NCBI RefSeq assembly: GCF_020360975.1
Contig: NW_025408670.1
Location: 6,634,001-6,698,000 of the forward strand
Length of the DNA: 64,000 nt
Reading direction: 5' to 3'
Origin: Hirsutella rhossiliensis
Taxonomy: Eukaryota; Ascomycota; Sordariomycetes; Hypocreales; Ophiocordycipitaceae
Of the stretch, positions 47,883 through 57,056 are shown in pieces. Position numbers and translations under genes: made by a program. Position 1 is the stretch's first letter. Every line of letters begins with the position of its first letter. Below the pieces are notes generated by a model. That model made no database searches, was not told the DNA's origin, and saw only the letters and a list, made by a program, of their open reading frames with translations.

Positions 47883-48767
47883 CTAGCGGGAAGGGGTGCA
47901 TCTAGACGCTCTCTGGGCTTTCTTAAGACCGTCTTTCATGACTCCGCGACATCGGTACGCCTTATTGATGCCATCCTGGAGTGTAAGCAAGCACTCTGTC
48001 GAGATTGGGGGGCTTGCGTCGTTGACGGCAGCGTGCGTGAGCTCGAGGTCTGTGGAGGGTACCGAATCGGGGGAGGCAAGAGGGTATCGCAGACTGGGAC
48101 TCATCCTGTCTAGGTAGTCCAAGTATGTCTCCAGCATACCAGGGAATGTTTCGGCCCAAGGGGAGAGAAGAACATGACTGTCTTGGACGGCGGCCTCACT
48201 CGAGGTGCCAAGAGCGGCTTCTCCATCTGCCGCCCAGCCTTCCTCGCCAGTAAGTGATTGAAGAGTCTCGGGAGCGCCCGTGTGGGAGGGTAGGGTGCTG
48301 TCTTCGAGTGGTAGCGTAGCAGCGAGACCCATACCCTCTTCGTTGGCGATGGCTAGGTCGAAATACTCAAATGCATGCTCGGTATCAGGCGCCAGGTAGA
48401 GGAGCTCCAGCCAGGAGCCCTCGATTGCGAACGCATCCTGGCCATCTTCGAGTTGCTCCCCACCTGGCAGCTCCTCAGTGCCATCCCAGGGCTCCCACCC
48501 AAGCCCTCCCTGCGGGGGAATAGCCTCCATCCGGGAGTAAACGACCCCTGAGGAACCATCCCCAAGGTCGATTTGCTCCGAAGCGGAAACGAGCGGCAAC
48601 GGGATTTCGGCAGCAAGCATGGTGATGGGCTCCAACGTCGAGTGCTGCACGGCGCGGATCCGAATATCTTCGAGTCGCTGTATCATGTCGCCAGCTTTTT
48701 GGAGGAGGAGTTCGCGGCCTGTGTGCGAGAGCTTGGCTGTGCTGCTAGGCTTCGCTGGCCAGTGCAT
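47883..48767 (-). CDS. Hypothetical acidic protein
   Basis: Open frame of 294 aa that I do not recognise. It is strongly acidic and Leu/Glu/Ser/Pro-rich with no cysteine cluster, signal peptide or membrane helix; the last 25 residues turn basic (MKDGLKKAQRASR). The frame is not antisense to another gene and its amino-acid make-up is protein-like, which argues for a real gene. A plausible additional 5' exon could lie upstream: an intron-like GTGTGT...TACAG sequence sits at about 48905-48949 on minus, but I could not build a convincing join. It could be the C-terminal part of a small regulator. It is convergent with the Cys6 regulator, whose 3' end lies 664 bp away. Confidence 0.42.
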   Translation of the reverse strand: MHWPAKPSSTAKLSHTGRELLLQKAGDMIQRLEDIRIRAVQHSTLEPITMLAAEIPLPLVSASEQIDLGDGSSGVVYSRMEAIPPQGGLGWEPWDGTEELPGGEQLEDGQDAFAIEGSWLELLYLAPDTEHAFEYFDLAIANEEGMGLAATLPLEDSTLPSHTGAPETLQSLTGEEGWAADGEAALGTSSEAAVQDSHVLLSPWAETFPGMLETYLDYLDRMSPSLRYPLASPDSVPSTDLELTHAAVNDASPPISTECLLTLQDGINKAYRCRGVMKDGLKKAQRASRCTPSR

Positions 48768-49617
48768 CGTGGAAATAGGGGACAGACTGGGAGGTTATCG
48801 GACGCCGGCGGTGCTGCTTTAGATGGCCGAGCACCGAGATTCAAGCGGCGGCAACATGTCTCGGGGGGCTCGGAGCTGCTCTGCGTGCGTCAGATGGTCC
48901 ATCTTCTGTAGGCAGCGACGGCAGTCACGCAAACGAGGCACGAGACACACCTCTATTTTTGGTCTCGAGACCTTTCTTGTCGAACCAAAGCAACAGTGAT
49001 GTCGGAGGAGTGCCTGAATGGAGCGGTGGGTCGCTGTTCAAGCAGATGGTTCGTTATGGCTGGACGATGCGCTAATGATGGTGCAAACGACAAATGTTAT
49101 CCATCTGATGGTCGTGTTCGCATCGACCAGCTCGAGCTCGACTCTGTTCAGCCGCCCTGGCCGTCCCAAGTGTGGAATCCAAGAACAGGGGCTGCGCGTT
49201 CATCGGCTGCAATTTGTAGGCGTCGTGGTAACTGCCTCGCAGGCTGAACCTGCCATTGACTCGTCGCGCTCTTCCCCGAGAAATCAAAGCCTGCTGGGCC
49301 GTGAGTGGCTCCTGGGTGTTCCGACGAATCACCGCGGGTGCGCACTTCGCCTGCAGCCCAACCCCAACCGGCCTCTCTCAGCCTCGCCAGCACGTCCATG
49401 AGGCCGAGCATTTCTAGTCAGCAAGCACTTGGCTCTACCCTGTCCGGCTGTTGTTGTTTCTCAGAGTATTACCGTGTGCTCATTTAGGTTCCAATCGGCC
49501 TAGTCAAAAAAGATGCGTAGATACTCGTAATCTTGATTCGATCAATCGCCAACGCCTCTGCGCCCGTCGCCGTCTCTCCTTGTTGTCCTTTCCAGATGCC
49601 GGTCCCGTCTCTCGGCC
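48768..49617. other. Intergenic, 850 bp
   Basis: Lies between the acidic ORF and the 3' end of the inositol phosphatase gene. It might hold a missing 5' exon of the acidic ORF (see that entry). No independent gene seen. Confidence 0.5.
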
Positions 49618-52536
49618 CTAGCCAATCGCCTCGCGGCTGAGGAACATCTCGATGACGATGCGCTCCTTGTCTTTCAACGCCTTGTCCTTGTCGTTTGCCC
49701 GGAACGCCAGAGGCCCCAGAATCTCTGCATACCTCCTTTCTCTGGTACGTCTCTTCTTTGAGCCGTCCTCGTCGCCTCTCCGGAAGCTGAGCCGTCGCGA
49801 CAGCCCGGACAAACCGGATCCCTCTGGCGTCCCGGGACTAAGCTCTGCTGATACCCGGGAAACCGTTGCCGTCAAGAAGACAAAGGCGATATTGTGGTTC
49901 GGGGCGGTCGCGAGTATGTCCAAGACCTGAGATCGGACGCCAGGCCATGCCGTGTAGGGCAACGCCGTGAGACTCGGGAGAGAAGCCCATAGCTTTGCCC
50001 ACAGGTGCGGCGGTACAAGGCCGTCGGTGAGGGAGGCTAGGAAGAGAAGCAACGCCGACGACACAAGTTCAAGCCTGTGCGCCGACGACAGCTCTACCGG
50101 CAGAGCCTCGACTATGGGTGTGTCTGTGTCCAATGCCGCCACAATCGCGGCCTTGACTGAGTTCTGCTCCACGAGCCCAGGAACCCAGGTGGAAGCGTCG
50201 AGCGGCCATCCAGGATCACGAGGCAGCTCCATGTCTTCTAGCATGGCCTCATCTGCGACGCATCGCTCGGCCAGCGTCTGCACCACCTCTGTAAGCTTGA
50301 ACAGCTCCTTTGGCGCCGAGCAGTGCACGTCCAGATCGTAGGGTATCGCGCCCTTGAGCCCTCTGTCTCGCGCGAATTTCCTGATGCCCCCGTCCGGGAC
50401 GCGTATCAGCTCGTCCATGGAGCGGCCGAAGCACGTGGGGAGCCACGCGCCTCGCACAGGGATGAAGTGGTCGCGGCCGTCTTCAACGCGCAGCACCAGG
50501 ATATCTTCCAACTTGACATGACCGTCGTTGAGAGCTCGAAGCTGGAAAATGGCGGAGACTTGGGCCTCGATGTGCGCCAGCACGGTTTCTCCCGGTTCGA
50601 GAGTCACGGTCTTGCCGAGATTGTCCGTCGCATCTTCGTCGGCCTGGATAAACGACGTCGTCAGCCAGGATGCAGTGGCAGGCTCGCCCTCGTCTGTCGT
50701 CGGCTTCTCGACAAAGGCGAAGCTCGCGGGCACGCCGCTGGTGTTGGCGATGGTCACGACGGCTGATACCGTCTCGAGAAATCCAATGTCGCCAAAGTCG
50801 ATGGCACCCTCGAGGTGCCCCTTTCCTCCTTCCACTACGATCGTGATGCCGGGCCGACCCTCGTTCTCCGCCCGGTCGAGTTCGCGAGCAACCTCGGCGT
50901 GGACCTGGGCCTTGAGCTCCGGCACGACGGCATCGTATTCTAGTGTGAAGACGGAGATGATTGGCTTGTGATCAGATGAAGTGATGCGCTGGTGAGACGT
51001 ATAGATATCTTGATGAATGTGATCTACAGAGCCATCCTTTGTTACCATTTCGTCGGGTTCGCGGTCCTCCATCGTCTCGTCATACTCGTCATAGTCGATC
51101 CCAGGGCTTCCTTTAGGCTGCTGTTCGCTGTCAGTGTCCGGGTCGTAGCTGAACAAGACGTCGTCGTCTTCTTCAAGGCCCCTGGACTTCATCTCGTCGT
51201 CCTTTTGCTTGGCTACCTTTTCGTCCTCGATTTGTTGGTCATAGCCCCGCTTGTCCTTGCGCGTACGGTAAAGAATGCGATCGCACCAGCTCGGAGCGCG
51301 CTGCTTTTCGCTCGAGTCGAAGAGGCCGATGGTGCCCACATCATACTTGTACGAAGGTAAAAAGGTAATGGGGCCTTCCCTCCAGCCGTCATGAAAGAGC
51401 TTCCGCCGCGCCATCAACCGCCTTAGCTGGTCATGAGGGAGGAGAGAGTCTAGGGTTGACTGCAGGGACGTCGGGTCCTGGCTTGGATCTTCGGGGAAAT
51501 CGTCCGGGTCGGGCAGGGAACTCTTGGAGTCAAAGCTCTGGTCTCGGGAATGGAGCGAGGTGGTGGTGCTCGTATCATCGTCACTCTCGCAGCTTTTCAT
51601 GATGATGAAGCCATGGCCGTCCAAGGGCGCAGGTGACCGATGGCTGTTCACGTCGTATTCGCCGCGCGTGTGCAATGTCAACAACCTCCTAATATCGTCC
51701 CCGGGCAGGCCCTCGAGGCGAAAGTTGAGGTCGCCGAACCAAAAGGCAAAGTCCTCGTCGCCAATCTCGTCCCCTTCGTCCTCGGCAACACCTGCGTGCA
51801 CAACGGGGTCGAACTGCGTCTTGCTTAGGATCTGGCTCACATCCCAGCACCGCCGGTCGAGGTAGTTGGAGCTCGCGCCGCTAGCAAGATGGCAGTTGAC
51901 AAAGACCATGCGAGTCGTTTCGCCCAGGACCAGACGGGTGGTCACAGCGCCCTTGTTCCCGAAATAGCCCAGGAGCCCCGTGCCGACCTGCTTTGTGCTG
52001 ACGTTGCTGACGGTCGGGGCGACTTGGGGCGACGCGTATATGAGGAGGAGGATTCCGGTCATCTGCTCGGCAACTACAAGCTCGTATCCGGAGGGCATGA
52101 CGGCTTCCACGGCCGCCTGCCACTTCAGCATGGGGCCGTTGTCAGTGTAGACCGCTCGGTTCATGTACTCTCTCGTCCCGTTGAGATCCACCACCTCTTG
52201 CAGCCCGAGGACGTAGAGCCCGACATCGTCTCCGCCGACCGAGTCAGAGTCGCCGTCGACGGTGCCAGACTTGGTGTGCTCGACGGCGGTGTTGCTATTG
52301 CGATGGAGCGCAGCCAAGCTCTTATCGATGTCGCGGCCTTCGACAAACCAACTCGCCAAGTCCTTGTCGGTGCCTGGACAGGCGGCGACGTTCCACGTGC
52401 CAATCTTGACCCGCAGCTTGCGCGGCCGCACGTACTCGCGTCTGCGGGCAAGGACAGCTCGCGCGAGCGACTGCGGAGTGGCCGACAGGTCGACTGGCTC
52501 GGAGTCTGACGACGCCTCGCTGGCTGAAGTAGTCAT
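49618..52536 (-). CDS. OCRL/INPP5B-type inositol polyphosphate 5-phosphatase
   Basis: Type II phosphoinositide 5-phosphatase, 972 aa, one long exon. It removes the 5-phosphate of PI(4,5)P2-type lipids in endosome/Golgi trafficking (family knowledge). The catalytic domain has KIGTWNVAA, WFGDLNFRLEG (about 267-277), FLPSYKYDVGT, RAPSWCDRILYR and ITSSDHKPI. Two poorly conserved inserts interrupt it: a Ser/Asp-rich stretch after the WFGD region and an acidic 80-residue stretch between CDRILYR and SDHKP. A beta-sandwich ASH domain follows (DFGDIGFLETVSAVVTIANTSG), then a C-terminal RhoGAP-like domain (CFGRSMDELIRVPDGGIRKF). This domain order is that of OCRL. The frame stays open upstream of Met 52536 past an acceptor-like CTAG, so an extra N-terminal exon is possible. 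Confidence 0.92.
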   Translation of the reverse strand: MTTSASEASSDSEPVDLSATPQSLARAVLARRREYVRPRKLRVKIGTWNVAACPGTDKDLASWFVEGRDIDKSLAALHRNSNTAVEHTKSGTVDGDSDSVGGDDVGLYVLGLQEVVDLNGTREYMNRAVYTDNGPMLKWQAAVEAVMPSGYELVVAEQMTGILLLIYASPQVAPTVSNVSTKQVGTGLLGYFGNKGAVTTRLVLGETTRMVFVNCHLASGASSNYLDRRCWDVSQILSKTQFDPVVHAGVAEDEGDEIGDEDFAFWFGDLNFRLEGLPGDDIRRLLTLHTRGEYDVNSHRSPAPLDGHGFIIMKSCESDDDTSTTTSLHSRDQSFDSKSSLPDPDDFPEDPSQDPTSLQSTLDSLLPHDQLRRLMARRKLFHDGWREGPITFLPSYKYDVGTIGLFDSSEKQRAPSWCDRILYRTRKDKRGYDQQIEDEKVAKQKDDEMKSRGLEEDDDVLFSYDPDTDSEQQPKGSPGIDYDEYDETMEDREPDEMVTKDGSVDHIHQDIYTSHQRITSSDHKPIISVFTLEYDAVVPELKAQVHAEVARELDRAENEGRPGITIVVEGGKGHLEGAIDFGDIGFLETVSAVVTIANTSGVPASFAFVEKPTTDEGEPATASWLTTSFIQADEDATDNLGKTVTLEPGETVLAHIEAQVSAIFQLRALNDGHVKLEDILVLRVEDGRDHFIPVRGAWLPTCFGRSMDELIRVPDGGIRKFARDRGLKGAIPYDLDVHCSAPKELFKLTEVVQTLAERCVADEAMLEDMELPRDPGWPLDASTWVPGLVEQNSVKAAIVAALDTDTPIVEALPVELSSAHRLELVSSALLLFLASLTDGLVPPHLWAKLWASLPSLTALPYTAWPGVRSQVLDILATAPNHNIAFVFLTATVSRVSAELSPGTPEGSGLSGLSRRLSFRRGDEDGSKKRRTRERRYAEILGPLAFRANDKDKALKDKERIVIEMFLSREAIG

Positions 52537-53999
52537 GTCGGGCTGCGAGGAGCGACGCTGCCGACTTTGGATGCCGCAAATGTCCTTGGGCTTGGCCTGC
52601 TAGATCATGGCGCAAACACGGTGAGGCGGCCGACGAGACGCGAGTTGTTTGCTCTTCGAGGCGGAAATACTCCGTTGCGCCGTACACAATCAATACACAA
52701 AGAATGCCGTCATGTCTGAGTGTTGACGCGGTGCGTGCCTACCACGTCGAGCATGAGACCAAGTAATAATTAGTAAGGGCCTAAATATGGAAACTAGCGG
52801 CCGCAGTGAGGCTGGGCGCGCTCGAGGTAAGAGCACGAGGTAAGAGCACGAGGTGCCTGGACTGTCGCACATTAGCTAAGTAAGGTATGTACCTAGGTAG
52901 CACATCTACCGGTGCAGGGCCGCAGGATCACGTAAAATATCACGTGTAGACTCACGTAAGCGACGAGAACACAAACGGCTTCAGCAGCAGATTCCGTGAC
53001 TCTGGCCAACCACGCATCAGACTCCCTATGACCACTTGGTCATTACGACAGGCCTTGTCCTTTTTGCGTGTGCACTCTCTCCATTGAACTACCTAGCTAA
53101 TAGTGCCCTCTGCTTGCCATCCGTCATTGCAAACTGTGCCGTTTCTGTCTGGGCTTGCTGCCCCTTCTGCCCTTTCATTCCCTTCTCTCGTTCAACCAAC
53201 AGCAAAGATCTACAAGGCCCTCGAACCGGGACAGCAACCTGCCGGCGAACTCGAACACTGCCGCAGCCCGTTCCTTTGAGGGTGCACTCGGACTCTTTAA
53301 CAGCCCCCTAGCCGCATGCTCTTCTCGAGACCCGATTAGGTCATTTTCGCAGCACGTGGCATGCGATCAACAGTCTGTACCGCAACCCTTTGGTGCATTC
53401 CGCCTTTGTTCCTGTGATTTCCAGGGGCGCTCATGTCAGTGGCAGCCAGACTTGACGGGCAGCCAAGTCATTGGGGGCGATCTTATGTGCCAAATGGTCT
53501 CGCCCAGGCGGCGCTGGCCTCCCAACAGCAGGAAGTCTCATACATAGAAGCTGACCCAAAGCTATTCTTCGTTTTCCTTGGTTCAGCCGTCCTTGCAGGG
53601 AGGGTTGCAGTCTGGGCAAAGAAGCTCTCTCCCCTGAACTTAAGATCTACATATTCCCGAGTCGATGATTTCCCCGGCTAGAAGGAGCAAGCGTCACGTT
53701 AAGTGGTGCCTTATCGATAAGCCCAACTGAGCTCCCCAAGGGTCAAAGCAGGCATTCGACCTCAATTGCATCCGTTGCTGGCCAGAGAAATCGCATCGCG
53801 TCAATCCCTCTGTGTGTGCCCTTGATCTCATCATCTTCGTCTGGGCCCCGATTCGCCGCCGCACCTGACGACTAATATACCCTCGGGACTCGCCTTGTGT
53901 CCCTCGTTTTCCCCAATCGAGCCCACCTGTGCGACGTTCATCACTGTCCAGCCCCCCTCTCCCCCCCGAGCCCTGCCCGGGCAACCGTCTGTCGCGACC
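52537..53999. other. Divergent promoter region, 1.46 kb
   Basis: Shared upstream region of the inositol phosphatase (minus) and DCP1 (plus). Short frames are unconvincing. A CT-rich leader precedes the DCP1 start (about 53935-53975). Confidence 0.6.
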
Positions 54000-54662
54000 A
54001 TGAGTCGAACCGCATCGCGCAAGGCACCGCGCCACATCCGCCAGCCTTCAAACCTCATTCCCGCCGCCTCCGACTACGAATCCGACGCAGCCGCCATGCA
54101 GGCTCCCTACGCTCCGCCGCCGCCTCGCACAAACACCGAGCTCAACCTCTCCGTGCTCCAGCGGTACCTGCCGTCCATTCAGGGCATCCTCAGCATTGCC
54201 GCCAACGCCGTCGTCTACACCTTTGACGGCGCCTCGGAGAGCTGGGACAAGTCGGGCATCGAGGGCACCTTGTTCGTCTGTGCCCAGAGCCCGCTGGCCG
54301 ACGATACAGAACACCGTCCTCGCGCCTGCGTCTTCGTCCTCAACCGCCGCGCGCTCGACAACCTGGTCGCGGACCTGGCCAGGGTGACACATGTCGAGGT
54401 CATGGACGAGCTGGTCATCTTGCGGCTCGAGGGGGATTGGGAGCAAGGCGACAAGGTCCTCGGCATCTGGATACACAACGACAAAGACGAGACCAGAGAC
54501 ATCAACGCCGCCATGATCCAGGAGAGCTGGAAGGCTGTTAGGTCGGGCGGCATCGCCGAGGAGCAGGGGCCGGAAGCAGGGCCAGCCATGCAGGCTATTG
54601 GCCGGCGGCTATCCCTGAGCGACCTGTTTGGCAAGCAACGCGATCTCAACCCTACTCAGTGA
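54000..54662 (+). CDS. DCP1: mRNA-decapping enzyme subunit DCP1
   Basis: Cytoplasmic (P-body) cofactor of the Dcp2 decapping enzyme, 220 aa. It has an EVH1-like DCP1 domain from about residue 40: TELNLSVLQRYLPSIQGIL, AVVYTFDG, SWDKSGIEGTLFVC, FVLNRRALDNLVADL and VLGIWIHNDKDETR, all expected positions of the family. The N-terminal 40 residues are disordered. Start Met 54000 (GCGACCATGA) was chosen since upstream in-frame sequence is CT-rich leader. The stop codon TGA lies inside a perfect donor sequence (CTCAGTGAGT, 54653-54662); splicing to an AG near 54774 would replace the end with about 17 other residues. The unspliced reading is reported. It is convergent with RVS161. Confidence 0.88.
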   Translation: MSRTASRKAPRHIRQPSNLIPAASDYESDAAAMQAPYAPPPPRTNTELNLSVLQRYLPSIQGILSIAANAVVYTFDGASESWDKSGIEGTLFVCAQSPLADDTEHRPRACVFVLNRRALDNLVADLARVTHVEVMDELVILRLEGDWEQGDKVLGIWIHNDKDETRDINAAMIQESWKAVRSGGIAEEQGPEAGPAMQAIGRRLSLSDLFGKQRDLNPTQ

Positions 54663-55043
54663 GTTTTGGCAGTCTTGACAGAAGCCATGATTCACCACGG
54701 CCTACCCGCCATGGCCCAACCTCATGATACCCATTCCCCGTCAACTTTCACGTACCAGTTAGCCTTTGGTCCACAGGCCCCCAGACAGCCAGCCGGCACA
54801 GACATACGATTGGCGACTCACGACAAGATGCTAACGGTCACCTCGCTGTGAGCCTGCGGGGATTTTCGAAGCAGGGGCCATTCGCCCAGCCTAGTCGTGG
54901 ATATATAGGCGGATACAAAGCGTCTAGAAAAGTCGATTTTCAAGCAGTGTCGTGCCCGAGCGCTATCCCTTACATGTCGATGTACTCCATGATCCCGCGT
55001 GTCGTAAAAGGTCGTCTAACCAGCCCAGGCGCTCCACACGCCG
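54663..55043. other. Intergenic between convergent genes, 381 bp
   Basis: 3' regions of DCP1 and RVS161. A possible alternative last exon of DCP1 (see DCP1) would fall here. Confidence 0.6.
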
Positions 55044-56053
55044 TTAGACCGTACCGCTGATGCTCAGCTCCCGAATCTCCTGCAGAACCTGTTCCACGCG
55101 GGCGTCCAGTTGGCCCTCAGCGTACTGATCCCTAGTGTCCGCGTCTAGGTACTGCTGCACCTGCGCCATCCGTGAGTAGGCCTCGGCGCAGAAACGCAAC
55201 TGAATCTTGACGAGCGCCTCAAAGGTCGGGTCCAGGTACGGCACGCGCAAGTCAATCAACTGCGGCACCTCTGTGCTGAGCTGCTCGTTGAGCTGCTCGT
55301 ACGCGGCCTTTGCCATTTCGAGCTCCTTTTCCGTGCGCGGCAGCTTGGTCGCGTCCTTGTCGGGCTTCTCGACCAGCTTCTTAACCCGGGCGCGCAGGGC
55401 ATCGTAGTCGAGGAGCTTGTGCGCGCGCTTCTTGATGCACTCGTTGACGTCGGGAAAGTAGGCGCAAAAGCGCGTGATAGGTTCGAGCACAGTCGTTCGA
55501 TAGGGGCCGTCGAGGGCTTTGATGGTCTCGGCATCGAGGTCTTCGACGGCTTGTTTGTAGCTCCTACTGACGCCGTCCTTTGCGCCAGAGTCTCCGTAGA
55601 AAGCATCGATGGTCTCTGCTATCCTCATTTGTGACGCTGTCATTGCTGAACGGGCGGCAAGGTTAGCGGGTCGCGAGCGAGCACGGCGATGTCTGGCCAG
55701 ACGGTACCTCTTAGCGAGTCTAGATAGCCTTTGGCCTCCTTTTGCAGTCGTAGCGACGCCGCCTCCATCGTTCGGAACCGTCTGGGCCGACAGGTCAGCG
55801 TCGGTCGAGATGGCAAGCGGTCGGGCCTGTCCCGAACCTTTCCTCGACCTCATAATCGCGGTCATTTGTCTTTTCCACGTGCCCTGGAAGCCGCCATTAG
55901 CATCGACACTGGCTCAAGGAGCTCCTCGAGCACAACACACCCGTCTTCATCATGACCTGCGTCGTCGCGCGGTTCACGTTTTTCTTGAACCCTGCTCCTT
56001 GTCAGCCCCTCTCTGCAAACTGCGGGGTGTCAAAGCTCACCCGCCCACGACAT
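55044..56053 (-). CDS. RVS161: BAR-domain protein RVS161/Hob3, endocytosis and actin
   Basis: Amphiphysin-like membrane-curvature protein without SH3, 261 aa, matching the 265-aa yeast Rvs161 in length and course. Exons on minus: 56053-56041, 55991-55941, 55883-55838, 55781-55708, 55645-55044. The first exon is 13 nt and the next three 51, 46 and 74 nt; introns are 49-62 bp with CTGAC/CTAAC branches. Splicing yields MSWAGFKKNVNRATTQVMMK (the N-terminal amphipathic helix), then KTNDRDYEVEERRFRTMEAA, LQKEAKGYLDSLRAMTASQM and, in the last exon, the long BAR helices (LDGPYRTTVLEPITRFCAYF, PQLIDLRVPYLDPTFEALVK). In yeast it partners Rvs167 at endocytic vesicle necks. All junction phases agree, so the model is firm. 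Confidence 0.96.
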
Positions 56054-56435
56054 CTTGGCTGTATTTATTTGTTTGTCGGCGAGGCGGATTGCGTGACCGA
56101 GGCGAGACGAGATTCGCAGTGTGTGGTGAGGAGGAAGTGTCCAATTGATAGGTATGTTTTGCGGAGCGAGTCGGGGTCAGCAGCTCAGTCGGGTTGTGTG
56201 TTGCGAGAGCGAAGGCTGCGCAGCCCGAGATTTGACCCAATTGGCGGCGCATCCAAGGTGCTCCGTCGAGTCCGGCTATGTACTACGTCAGTAGAAGTGA
56301 GCGGGTGAGGCGCAGAGGGGCTCCGCCACGTCTCACGTGATATCGCGTTTCTTGCCTGAACTTCACGATCCCGTCGCCAAGCAAGGCAAGAATTTCGGCC
56401 CCCAGAGCCCACGAGAGAGCGTGGCGCGCGCCATT
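56054..56435. promoter_or_regulatory. Bidirectional promoter, RVS161 / PTH
   Basis: A 382-bp region between two divergent start codons (RVS161 on minus, peptidyl-tRNA hydrolase on plus). It must contain both core promoters unless the transcripts overlap. No clear named site was identified. Confidence 0.55.
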
Positions 56436-57056
56436 ATGATCAATCCTCACTTCCTCATTATCAGCCTGGGAAACCCCCTTCCCGCCTACAGCACGCTTCA
56501 CTCTGCCGGCCACTTTGCCAACCGTGGCCTGGCCCAAATCTTTCGCCAGCCGGAATGGCGCGAGAGAAGGCTGGGCAGGTCCAAAACCTGCCTTGTATCT
56601 CAGGGACCCAAGTACACCCTTGTACAGTCGCCGACTCTCATGAACAGGTCGGGTGACTTTGCTCTCGGCGCGTGGAAAGACATGTGCGACAAGCATGACC
56701 CTGCATCATTGAGCCTCGTCATTCTCCACGACGAGCTGGAAAAGAAGCTGGGCGACGTCGCCCTAATTCACTGGACACGCAGCGCACGCGGACACAATGG
56801 CGTCAAAGACGTCCTCAAGCGCATCAGGATGGAGTATTGGCCGACATCTACTTTTGCCCGCATATCCATAGGGATCGGGCGACCACCAGAAAGAGATCAG
56901 GACACGGTCGTCAGGTACGTCATGAAGCCCGTGTCACCGGAGACACGGGGCCTCCTCGAGGACGTCGCCCCATTCGAGGTGGCAAGAGCGCTGGCCAAGC
57001 ATGAAGAGAATTGGAGACTGGGGAAGCAGGAGGACCAGAGCAAGCGCCTGGACTGA
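56436..57056 (+). CDS. PTH1: Peptidyl-tRNA hydrolase, PTH1 family
   Basis: Releases tRNA from prematurely dropped peptidyl-tRNA, probably mitochondrial as in other fungi; 206 aa, one exon. Family motifs: FLIISLGNPLPAY at the N-terminus (with the Asn of GNP), LHSAGHFA (catalytic His), SPTLMNRSG (MN motif), LVILHDELEKKLGDVAL (catalytic Asp) and ARGHNGVKDV. The Met at 56436 is the only ATG before the first beta strand; the frame is open further upstream but with no ATG, so a presequence would have to come from an upstream exon. The bacterial-type spacing YxxTRHNxG is altered here to AYSTLHSAGH, as often in fungal members. Confidence 0.9.
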   Translation: MINPHFLIISLGNPLPAYSTLHSAGHFANRGLAQIFRQPEWRERRLGRSKTCLVSQGPKYTLVQSPTLMNRSGDFALGAWKDMCDKHDPASLSLVILHDELEKKLGDVALIHWTRSARGHNGVKDVLKRIRMEYWPTSTFARISIGIGRPPERDQDTVVRYVMKPVSPETRGLLEDVAPFEVARALAKHEENWRLGKQEDQSKRLD

